From an uncultured Acidobacteriota bacterium (GTDB lineage Bacteria; Acidobacteriota; Blastocatellia; RBC074): DNA of 64,000 bases. The notes under the pieces were generated by a model, which searched no databases, had not been told where the DNA came from, and saw only the letters and a list, made by a program, of their open reading frames with translations. Both the position numbers and the translations under genes were made by a program. Shown here piece by piece: positions 28,147-35,787 of the stretch. Every line of letters starts with the position of its first letter. Position 1 is the stretch's first letter. The stretch lies in NCBI GenBank assembly GCA_902825875.1, contig CADECP010000012.1, forward strand, positions 1 through 64,000, in the 5' to 3' direction.

Positions 28147-29718
28147 TCAAGCAGCAGCAAAAAGGCTCAACTGATTTTCAGTTGAGCTTGGCGAAAGCAA
28201 CTTTTCCAAGTTTTTTGGCCAGTTACAACCAGACTTTGCGGTAGCGCCTCTCCACTTTTCAATTTCGCGCTCCGCCTCGACAACTAAAAAAGTTTGGTCA
28301 ATTCGACTTAGCAAAGCTTTTAGGTCAACCCGTTGTAACAATTTTTTCGTGACTGGCCGTTTGGCATCCGTGAACATGGCCGAACGCAGAAAACCCAGCA
28401 TCAACGGGTGATTGAGCAAGGCAGTTATCAAAGCAGCTTGCTCGGCAGACTCGCAGGCAATGAAGTAGCTGGTGTCATCCAGCATTACAGGCTTTGAGTC
28501 AACCTGACTGATAAAGCGAAAGCGTGGTTCTTTGTGCATTCCTGAGACGCCAACTTTGAACGGGGAAAACGAGTAATCGCCAATGCCGAAAATCGAAAAC
28601 GGCGGCTGGGAATTGTATATGGACGATTTCCGCTTCAGAAAAACTTCCGAATGATGGTTGAGATAACTCCAAAGCTTTGGCGCAGCAAAAGCTAAACCGC
28701 GAGTGTCTTCGCCAATTTGGCGCTGAGCAACAATCAACTGACGCCGCGAATAGTTGAACTCTCCATGAAAAAGATCACTGCCTTTAAGTAGAGGGAAAGA
28801 GTGAGTCTGCTCGACTTCAACCAATTCACCCAACTTATTCCGCAACGAATGCCCATCTAGCTCAAGCTCCAGCACAGAAGCTGCGTCATGCTTAACCCCT
28901 TGCCGCCAAATCATTGAACTAACGCCATCAATAAAGGCGACTTGCCGATAGGCATCTCGGTTCATCACGACGCGACCATTCACAACGCACATTGAAGATT
29001 CGGGTTTGACAGTCTGCAAGTCGGCAAAAATTTCGGCTTCATAATCGCCGCATGCTTCGCTGCCGATTTCGACGTAAAACAAACAGGCGTCAACAGCCGC
29101 GCCGAAAAACTTTTGAGCATCAATTCGCCGCAACCAGGCTTTCGCCAGCGGAATTGATCGGTCGTGAAGAAAAAGCAGCACATTTCGCGCAACACTGGTT
29201 TTGCACAGCAAAGCAATCGTCGGCTTCTGTTCAGCCAGTTCCGTGATGAGCTTGATCCAAATAAATTCGGTCAAGTCGAAGTTCGCGCTGCCTGTGATGG
29301 CTTCAAGTCCGAGCAGATTCTTCACGTTGGATTTACGCGGCAGGTTGAAGCTTTCCAGCGCGCCCAATTCAGCGTTTGTGACCCAGGGCGGATTGCCAAT
29401 TACAATCAACCGTCCGTCTGTTCGCCATTCAATGTCACGTTTCAAATTCAAGTTGAACAAGTTGGCGGATTGAACAAGGACTTCGGTTTTCTTTGACGAT
29501 TTAATCTGGCTGGCGATTTCAGCATGAGAACTTTGAATCTCAAACCCGCGAATTTCAGCCGGAGGATTTGAGGATTCCAGCAAGCCGCGAATGAAGTTCC
29601 CAACGCCGCAAGTCGGCTCCAAAGCGCGAGTCCATCGCTGACCAGTTGCTTTCAGACAATCAAACACGGTAGCCACCAATTCCGGCGGCGTTTGAAAATC
29701 TCCGAACTCTCTAGCCAT
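28147..29718 (-). CDS. Type II DNA methyltransferase (N6-adenine, gamma class)
   Basis: The ATG at 29718 (MAREFGDF) overlaps the end of the endonuclease gene by 8 bases and is preferred over an upstream in-frame start at 29775; it gives 523 residues. Motif X-like FGDFQTPPEL opens the protein, the SAM-binding motif I EPTCGVGNF lies at 34-42, and the catalytic motif IV NPPW is at 109-112, typical of adenine-N6 enzymes. The C-terminal 300 residues would be the target-recognition domain. It protects host DNA from the cognate endonuclease coded just upstream. The recognition sequence cannot be inferred. Confidence 0.88.
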   Translation of the reverse strand: MAREFGDFQTPPELVATVFDCLKATGQRWTRALEPTCGVGNFIRGLLESSNPPAEIRGFEIQSSHAEIASQIKSSKKTEVLVQSANLFNLNLKRDIEWRTDGRLIVIGNPPWVTNAELGALESFNLPRKSNVKNLLGLEAITGSANFDLTEFIWIKLITELAEQKPTIALLCKTSVARNVLLFLHDRSIPLAKAWLRRIDAQKFFGAAVDACLFYVEIGSEACGDYEAEIFADLQTVKPESSMCVVNGRVVMNRDAYRQVAFIDGVSSMIWRQGVKHDAASVLELELDGHSLRNKLGELVEVEQTHSFPLLKGSDLFHGEFNYSRRQLIVAQRQIGEDTRGLAFAAPKLWSYLNHHSEVFLKRKSSIYNSQPPFSIFGIGDYSFSPFKVGVSGMHKEPRFRFISQVDSKPVMLDDTSYFIACESAEQAALITALLNHPLMLGFLRSAMFTDAKRPVTKKLLQRVDLKALLSRIDQTFLVVEAEREIEKWRGATAKSGCNWPKNLEKLLSPSSTENQLSLFAAA

Positions 29719-30370
29719 GTAAATCCTCGACTCCTGCGACTCCGCCATCGGCAGCAACCGCAACAATTCGCCCATATTGCAATCGCCACTGCAATGCGTT
29801 CGAGATTGTCAGATAACCAAGCTCAGGTGGTTCTCTCAAAATCCTTTCAGCCAGCAATCGCCGACTGACTACATCCAACGGCAAATTTCGGTCTTCCAGA
29901 AAAGCATCCACGTCATCAACGTTGCCATCGTTGGCAATGATTTCCAACAACCCGCGAGTGGTTTGATGATCGGCGGTTTGCTCTTTGGCCACGAAAACGG
30001 CGTGTTTGATGTTCAACTTTGCGGCGCGCTTTCTGGCATCGTCAGTCTTTTCGTAGACCAGAACCAGCAGATGATAACCCAGTCCATAAATCTTCTGGCT
30101 GGCGTCACGAAACGGGCTGGACGATTGCGGCTGCTGAATCGAAGTGGATTTCAAATCAACGCCAAGCTCCGGGAAGTCAATTCCGCTGGCTGCACTGCCT
30201 TCGGTGTAAGAGAACCTTGTTCCCAGAAAGGCGTGAAAGCGTTTCTCGATTTCAGTTCCAACCGCCTTGCCGTCAGTCGTGCCGTAAAGTTTCGGAATTG
30301 TCAGCTTTGACAGTTCACGCACGAATTCGCCGGTCGCAGCTTTGAGTTTTGCCAGCGTCAATTTTTCCAT
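29711..30370 (-). CDS. Type II restriction endonuclease (PD-(D/E)XK type)
   Basis: A 219-residue protein encoded immediately before, and overlapping by 8 bases, the methyltransferase. A nuclease core can be read as Glu40 (GTEIEKRF), Asp65 (SGIDFPELG), then Asp72-x-Lys74 (VDLKS), consistent with the PD-(D/E)XK fold. KIYGLGYHLLVLVYE continues the core sheet. The identity rests on this motif and on the partner gene; overall sequence resemblance to a named enzyme was not recognised. Endonuclease before methyltransferase in one transcript would normally need some delay in nuclease expression. No controller (C) gene is visible. Confidence 0.75.
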   Translation of the reverse strand: MEKLTLAKLKAATGEFVRELSKLTIPKLYGTTDGKAVGTEIEKRFHAFLGTRFSYTEGSAASGIDFPELGVDLKSTSIQQPQSSSPFRDASQKIYGLGYHLLVLVYEKTDDARKRAAKLNIKHAVFVAKEQTADHQTTRGLLEIIANDGNVDDVDAFLEDRNLPLDVVSRRLLAERILREPPELGYLTISNALQWRLQYGRIVAVAADGGVAGVEDLHG

Positions 30371-30389
30371 ATCTCAACCTCGCACCGAA

Positions 30390-31730
30390 TTACCGAACCA
30401 AATGATATTTCGTTTGTCGCCGCAGAACCCATTCCATTTTGCCTTCAGCATTGAGCACGGCGTCTTCTTCCTGACCGACAAACAGTTCCGCGCCGTCCCA
30501 TTCCGGCACGGGAGTGCGCGCGCCAAGCTCAATCGAAAACCAGGTGTTCGGCAGCAACTTCACGTCGCCGCGACCGGGCACGCCTTCCTGCCGATCCCAC
30601 AAACCAATCAGCGGACCGGCTCCGTGGCCGTGGTCGCCGATGGGGTGAGTGTAAAACGTGCCGTTGATTTTTTCGGCTTTCATCGTGGCAATAGCGTCAG
30701 CCAGAACTTCGTTGCCGGTGCGACCGGGTTTCATCTTTTCCATCAGAATGTCCTGCATACGGTTGGTGTTGGCCAAAGCCTTTTTGATTCCGGCAGGCGC
30801 GTCTGTTTCGCCTGCGCGCAGCACATAAGCCATGTGCTGCGTGTCCGTCGCCAATCCCAAAGCCGTCAAACCGAAATCGCAATGCAACACGTCGCCGCGT
30901 TCGATTACAACAGGCGCGTCTTCAGCCAGATTGCTGGGAATGCCAGAGCCTTTGCGTTGAACTCGAACAGTCGGCTGAAACCAAGTGCCGCAGCCCAGAT
31001 TGTTGACCTGTTGCCGCATAAACCAGACAACATCCTGATTCGTAGTTTTTCCGGGTTTGATGACTTCGCCGGAAAAGGCGCGGCGGATGATCGAATGAAC
31101 AATTTCCATCATCTGTTTGTAAGTCGGCAACATTTCCGGCAAACGAACCGAGATGTATTCGTGCGGCAATTCTTCGGCGCGAATCAATCGTTTGGAATAC
31201 TCCGCGCCGAGCGCCTGTTGCAGCTTTTCGTATTCGCCCGCCGACAGCCCATCGGAAAAAGCGTGAGTTGCCGAAATGTTGACGGCAATGTTTTTCGGAT
31301 CGCGTTCGGCAATCAGCTTTCGCAACAAAGCCCATTGGCCTTCGCCCCAGAGTTCGCGGTTTTCGACTTCGGGGTCGCGGTAAACCTGATACAAACCGCC
31401 GTTCGATCCGCCGCCTAACGCCAGGCGTTCAATTCCCTTTTCGCCTCGGTCTGTGAAAACCAAAATCGTCCGACGACGCGCGGCAAAGACCGTCGGCGAA
31501 GTCAGCGACCGATAAACCGGGTCTTCGTTGTATTCGCGGCAGATCACCAGCCACATTGCTACGCCGTGCTTTCGCATCAACGCGGGCAGGACTTTTTCCA
31601 ACCGCAGTTTCAACCAGCCTTGTTGAATCTCCGCCTGCTTTCGCATCGAAGGCAACGGCTTGGGCGGTTGGCCAAACGTTGGCGTGGCCAGCAACAAACA
31701 GAACAGCAAAGCTACAGTTTTAGCGCGCAT
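30390..31730 (-). CDS. Secreted M24-family metallopeptidase (Xaa-Pro aminopeptidase-like)
   Basis: The ATG at 31730 is chosen because GGAGG lies 5 bases upstream; it gives 446 residues with a signal peptide (about 1-20, ending TFG). The pita-bread metal site is visible: Asp in HCDFGL (about 287), Asp in ATDTQH (about 298), His in HGHGAG (about 370), Glu in SIELGA (about 400) and the last Glu in QEEDAVL (about 424). Family members cut N-terminal residues before proline or act as creatinase-like hydrolases. Export suggests a role in peptide scavenging. The stop is 20 bases before the endonuclease start, and a palindromic repeat lies upstream. Confidence 0.87.
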   Translation of the reverse strand: MRAKTVALLFCLLLATPTFGQPPKPLPSMRKQAEIQQGWLKLRLEKVLPALMRKHGVAMWLVICREYNEDPVYRSLTSPTVFAARRRTILVFTDRGEKGIERLALGGGSNGGLYQVYRDPEVENRELWGEGQWALLRKLIAERDPKNIAVNISATHAFSDGLSAGEYEKLQQALGAEYSKRLIRAEELPHEYISVRLPEMLPTYKQMMEIVHSIIRRAFSGEVIKPGKTTNQDVVWFMRQQVNNLGCGTWFQPTVRVQRKGSGIPSNLAEDAPVVIERGDVLHCDFGLTALGLATDTQHMAYVLRAGETDAPAGIKKALANTNRMQDILMEKMKPGRTGNEVLADAIATMKAEKINGTFYTHPIGDHGHGAGPLIGLWDRQEGVPGRGDVKLLPNTWFSIELGARTPVPEWDGAELFVGQEEDAVLNAEGKMEWVLRRQTKYHLVR

Positions 31731-31748
31731 AGTTTCCTCCAAATCAGC

Positions 31749-31843
31749 GTTTGTAGTCCTGCCCTTAGGCGGTCAGCGGCGCTTCCAGCGCGCGTATGCG
31801 CGCCTGCGACGCGCGTTTGCCGCCTAAAGGCGGAACTACGAAC
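31749..31843. repeat. Palindromic repeat (GTAGTTCCGCCTTTAGGCGG type), copy 1
   Basis: The right end (31820-31843, CCGCCTAAAGGCGGAACTAC then GAAC) is the same as in copy 2 at 33404-33497. The left end (31749-31772) matches its complement imperfectly. The middle is GC-rich with further small hairpins. It separates the M24 peptidase from the esterase. Confidence 0.75.
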
Positions 31844-31851
31844 TAACATTT

Positions 31852-33384
31852 TCAAGGCTTTTTCATCGCTTGAGCCATTTCGGCCATCATTTGCGCTTCG
31901 GTCAATGGCATCCAACAATGGCCTTTGCCGGGGCTGAATTCGATCTTGCCTTCAAACGGCGGCGAAACCTTTTTCAACGATTCGTCCAGCATACGCATGG
32001 CGTTGTTCAAAAAATAATTGTCGGCGTCGCCCATCCAAGCGCGCAGCTTGCCTTTCAGCTTTGGCGCCAGCGTCGCCCAATTCTGTTCCAGATGCAGTCG
32101 CAAATCGTACTTTTTCCAATGCTCGACCACGGCGCGATTCAGTTCGCCGGTTTTCGGATCCCATAGCGGAACAGGCCTGCCATCTGCCCCGCGCGGCCCG
32201 TAAGTCGCGTTCCAAGCGCCCCACTGCCCGCCGGACATCGCCCACGAATCTCCGCTTCCGAGCACGTTTTCCGCCTGAACTTCATGGCGCATCGTGTACA
32301 TCACGTCGCCGCTGAGTTCGCGCGCGCCGGGACGTTCAAAGCCTTTGGCGTTCACAAATGCATTCGCGTCGCTGTAAATGTTGACCAACTGAAAGCCGCG
32401 AAAGTCCACGCCGTCCGCACAGGCTGACCAAGCGCCATTGAAAAAGTCCGGGTAGAAAATCTGCAAAGCCAGCGACACCCAACCGCCGGTCGAACCGCCG
32501 TCCAGCACACGCGCCCAGCCTTCGCCGATGCCTCGATAAGTTTTCTCGATGAACGGAATCAGTTCCTGAGTCACGGCATCTCCATAAGGCCCGTGATTGG
32601 CGGAGTTGACTTGGTAGGGATCGCCCAGCGGTCCCGCGCCGTCCAGATGAATCAGCAACATTCGCGGCGCATCATCAGCCATCCAGGCTTTCTGAAAGTT
32701 CGAGCCGGTCGTCATCATTCGCTGCACGCCCGTGTACCGCGAACCGTAACCGCCGATGTGAACGCGCACCGGGTAACGCCGCTCCGGCTCTTTGGCAAAA
32801 TCGCGCGGCAGGATGACTCCGGCGCGAAGGTAGATCGGCCTTCCCCAAAACTTCGACAGCAATTCGGATTTCAGTTTGACGAACTTGACCAGTTCGGTTT
32901 CCGGTGGCAGCGCATCGGCTGGAAGTTGTTCGGTCAACAGCAATTTGACCGCGCCACTTTTCGCCGGATCGAGGTTCAGCTTGACGGGTTTGCTGTATAG
33001 GTTGCCGGGCGCGTTCAGATTCTTGATGTCGAGATTGGTGTCGAGCACCGCTTGGACGAAGTATTCGCCCGGCTTCACATCGTTCAGACTGTTCAGCGGA
33101 AACGCCACGCACGCGCCGTCAATCGTTCCCGCCGTTTGCGCGGTCAATCCTTTTACGTCGCGGGCGAAAATCGGCGGCGAAGTCATCCCCGTGCGCCCGG
33201 CTCCTTGTCGAGGTTCCGGGCGTTCGGATTTGCCGAGAATGACGAACAATCGCCCGTCCACCGGCTGCGGACTGAGTTGCGGCGAAACGGAGACTTCAAA
33301 CTTCAGCGCCTGTGCAAAGGCAGCCGTCGCAAACAGCACCGCGAAAACAGCAACAACAATCAAACGAAAAAACTTAATCAGCAT
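31852..33384 (-). CDS. Secreted esterase-like alpha/beta hydrolase
   Basis: A 510-residue protein with a signal peptide (about 1-25, ending AFAQ). An N-terminal beta domain (about 28-150) precedes an esterase-D/enterochelin-esterase-like catalytic domain. The nucleophile elbow is GGSTGGW (about 300), an acid residue may lie in GDADNYF (about 456) and the catalytic His is suggested by KGHCWMPL (about 492). Such proteins hydrolyse carbohydrate or siderophore esters in the periplasm. The gene lies in a minus-strand group of exported hydrolases with the M24 peptidase and the xylan-esterase-like protein, but each gap contains a palindromic repeat, so separate transcripts are possible. Confidence 0.8.
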   Translation of the reverse strand: MLIKFFRLIVVAVFAVLFATAAFAQALKFEVSVSPQLSPQPVDGRLFVILGKSERPEPRQGAGRTGMTSPPIFARDVKGLTAQTAGTIDGACVAFPLNSLNDVKPGEYFVQAVLDTNLDIKNLNAPGNLYSKPVKLNLDPAKSGAVKLLLTEQLPADALPPETELVKFVKLKSELLSKFWGRPIYLRAGVILPRDFAKEPERRYPVRVHIGGYGSRYTGVQRMMTTGSNFQKAWMADDAPRMLLIHLDGAGPLGDPYQVNSANHGPYGDAVTQELIPFIEKTYRGIGEGWARVLDGGSTGGWVSLALQIFYPDFFNGAWSACADGVDFRGFQLVNIYSDANAFVNAKGFERPGARELSGDVMYTMRHEVQAENVLGSGDSWAMSGGQWGAWNATYGPRGADGRPVPLWDPKTGELNRAVVEHWKKYDLRLHLEQNWATLAPKLKGKLRAWMGDADNYFLNNAMRMLDESLKKVSPPFEGKIEFSPGKGHCWMPLTEAQMMAEMAQAMKKP

Positions 33385-33403
33385 AAAGACTCCATCGAAA
33401 TTC

Positions 33404-33497
33404 GCGTTCGTAGTTCCGCCTTTAGGCGGCTGTCCGCCGCAGGCGCGAAAGCCGGCGCTGCGCGCCGACTGCCGCCTAAAGGCGGAACTACAAACGC
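33404..33497. repeat. Palindromic repeat (GTAGTTCCGCCTTTAGGCGG type), copy 2
   Basis: The arms at 33404-33429 and 33472-33497 match at 25 of 26 positions. The middle (33430-33471) is GC-rich and contains a smaller hairpin. Directly after it, bases 33498-33540 hold tandem ATTACAAACGCG-like units that run to the end of the esterase gene at 33524. Confidence 0.8.
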
Positions 33498-33523
33498 GGC
33501 TGCGAACGTGATTACAAACGCGA

Positions 33524-35650
33524 TTACGAACGCGACCAGCGGACTTCCAATTTTTCCAAACTGAGTGATTGAAGATACGCGGTTAGTTTTTCTTGCGGCC
33601 ACAACTGCATTCGCGCATTCCACGGATCAACGACGCTCAAGCGTTTGTTCGCCGCCAATTCACGCAAGCAATCGGGCAAATCCAGCCGCTGCAAAATGCC
33701 ATAAGGCAAAGCCGAAAGCGGCCATTGATAACGGTCGTCCTGCGTCAGTTCGTGATAAGACAGCAGGGCGTTGTGCAGCGTCACCTGTTTGACCAGCGGA
33801 TGCAGCACGCCTGCAAAAATGGCGGTGATGGCTCCGATGCCGCGTCCGACCAGATGCATTTGCTGACAACCGTTGGCGGCGAACAAATCCAGCGTCGAGA
33901 GCAGATCGTGAACACGGCGACCGCAGTAGGATTCGTTCCACATCATCGCCAGCGTCGAATAAAAGTAATCCGTGCCGTAAGGCAAAAAGAAATCGTCGGT
34001 TGTTTCCTTGTGCAAACGCGCGGTCATTTCGCCCATGCCGCGCACGTCCAAAGCCAGCAGCGGTTCGCCTTCGGCTACGGTTGGAGCTTTGCCCGCTACG
34101 AGTTCTTCCACTGAAGACAAATGCGGCACGTAGAGCGTCGCAGTTTTGCCGTTCGGGAAAAAGTATTGCGGCCCAGGTTTCGGAATGACGTGCAGCATCG
34201 CAAACACGTTCGCGCCGTTGTGCTGTTCGGTTTCGATCAAGTAGCCGTATTCGCGCATAGTCGGGCTGATGCGGCGGTCGCGCACGATGCGGTAATTCGG
34301 CGGCGAAGTCCGCGCGGGCAGCTTCAGAGTTTTCGTCAGTTCATCGCTCAAGGCTTTGCCGGAAAGCCGCGAACGTTTGCTGGCCAGTTGCTGAGCGTCT
34401 TCGCGTGTGAAATCAAAAGTTCGCTTTGCGCCAAGCGCGGCGATTTGGCCCGTTTGGGTGACTTGCAGCGTTTCGTCTTTTTCCGGCGGCACGTCCGGTT
34501 CGGTTGTCGAAGCCGTCAAGCCCGCGTGCCGATTGAAAAACTTGTACATCGCTTCGCGCGCGCCTTTGTTGTAACCGTGCGTTTCCTGGCCGATGTACAA
34601 ATCCACGGCGTCGTCTTTGCCGACGATGGAATAAAGCCGCTTCACTTCTTCGTAAACGGCGCGAACCCCGCGCACGTCGAAAAAGTCGTTTTGCTCTCCG
34701 CCGAAATGCGTCGGACGCGGCAACTGCGCGATGTAAAAATCGGCCATGTCGCATCCGGCGGCCAACATTCCGGGAACGATCTGTTCGGCGTCTTGCGCTT
34801 CTTCGTTTTCCAGATTGTTCAGGTAGCGCGTGGCAAAACAGTTTGGCGCAACCATCGTGAAACGGTCGTCCAACACGTTCAGCCAGGTGGTTTGCGTGCC
34901 TCCGCCGGAATTGCCAGTCAGCCCGACGCGCTTGGCGTCCACTTCTGGGCGCGACAGCAAATAATCCAAACCGCGAATGCCGTCCCAGGCTTCCCACAGC
35001 GCGAAGTTACGGCCCAGCAGATTCATCTGATTGCCCGCGACAATGTGCGAATGCACGCCCCATTGCACGACAGGCTCGCCGGGTTTGTCGGCATATTCAA
35101 AGCGTTCGCCTTGCGCGGGCGGGTCGAACATCAGCACGACATAACCTTGCCGAGCCAGATTGCGCGCGAATTCCTGATACTTCGGCTCTGCCTTGCCGTT
35201 GCGCGTGTGCCCGCAGGCAGCGAGTACCGCAGGCAGCTTGCCGGTTTTGTTTTTGGGAACGTAAAGGTTGGTCGTGACGGGATAGTTCGGGCGACTTTCA
35301 TATATCAGCTTTTCGATGGTGTAGCTGTCGCGTTCGATTTTGCCTGTGATGCGCGCGTTGAGCGGCGTGCGTTCGGGCAAAGCTCCAAAACAGGCGCGCA
35401 GCTTTTGCCGAACTTCGTCGCGCAGCTTCATCACCTGCGCCGGAGTTTTGATCGCGGCGCGGGCTTGCGTGCGTTTGGCCATCATCTCGCGGCTGCGGGC
35501 GACAAAGTACTCCTGCAACAAATGGCCGTAGCGGAATTCGCGCGGAGCTTGCGCCAAAACATTTGTGTCCGCCAAACAGAACAGCGCGCCGGCCATAGCC
35601 GTCGCGCTGTTTCGTAACATTTCGCGTCGAGTGATTTGTTCTTTGGTCAT
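33524..35650 (-). CDS. Acetyl-xylan-esterase-like protein with two alpha/beta hydrolase domains, the second degenerate
   Basis: A 708-residue protein with a possible Tat/Sec leader (RREMLRNSATAMAGALF). The first hydrolase domain (about 90-400) carries nucleophile motif GNSGGG (about 245), with a catalytic His probably in ETHGYNKG (about 365). This is typical of the AXE1/CE-type acetyl esterases seen with plant polysaccharide degraders. The second domain (about 450-690) has an elbow-like HLVGRGIGAI in which Ile replaces the nucleophile Ser, so it is probably inactive and structural. The end of the gene runs into tandem repeats. Upstream are two GGGACAGGTT palindromes. Confidence 0.82.
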   Translation of the reverse strand: MTKEQITRREMLRNSATAMAGALFCLADTNVLAQAPREFRYGHLLQEYFVARSREMMAKRTQARAAIKTPAQVMKLRDEVRQKLRACFGALPERTPLNARITGKIERDSYTIEKLIYESRPNYPVTTNLYVPKNKTGKLPAVLAACGHTRNGKAEPKYQEFARNLARQGYVVLMFDPPAQGERFEYADKPGEPVVQWGVHSHIVAGNQMNLLGRNFALWEAWDGIRGLDYLLSRPEVDAKRVGLTGNSGGGTQTTWLNVLDDRFTMVAPNCFATRYLNNLENEEAQDAEQIVPGMLAAGCDMADFYIAQLPRPTHFGGEQNDFFDVRGVRAVYEEVKRLYSIVGKDDAVDLYIGQETHGYNKGAREAMYKFFNRHAGLTASTTEPDVPPEKDETLQVTQTGQIAALGAKRTFDFTREDAQQLASKRSRLSGKALSDELTKTLKLPARTSPPNYRIVRDRRISPTMREYGYLIETEQHNGANVFAMLHVIPKPGPQYFFPNGKTATLYVPHLSSVEELVAGKAPTVAEGEPLLALDVRGMGEMTARLHKETTDDFFLPYGTDYFYSTLAMMWNESYCGRRVHDLLSTLDLFAANGCQQMHLVGRGIGAITAIFAGVLHPLVKQVTLHNALLSYHELTQDDRYQWPLSALPYGILQRLDLPDCLRELAANKRLSVVDPWNARMQLWPQEKLTAYLQSLSLEKLEVRWSRS

Positions 35651-35668
35651 TGCTCAAATCCGTGCAGG

Positions 35669-35744
35669 GTGGGACAGGTTCTCAACCTGTCCCACAATAA
35701 AACTATACCGGCGAAGCAATGGGACAGGTTGAGAACCTGTCCCA
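35669..35744. repeat. Palindrome doublet GGGACAGGTT/AACCTGTCCC
   Basis: Perfect palindromes occur at 35669-35695 (12-base arms around CTC) and 35720-35744 (11-base arms around GAG). The spacing and the doublet layout match 20563-20627. They sit in the 137-base gap between the Tex gene (minus strand, ends 35788) and the esterase start, where they could also close the Tex transcript. Confidence 0.8.
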
Positions 35745-35787
35745 CATTTCATTCCCCTATCAATCGGAACGCTGACTGCAGACGATT

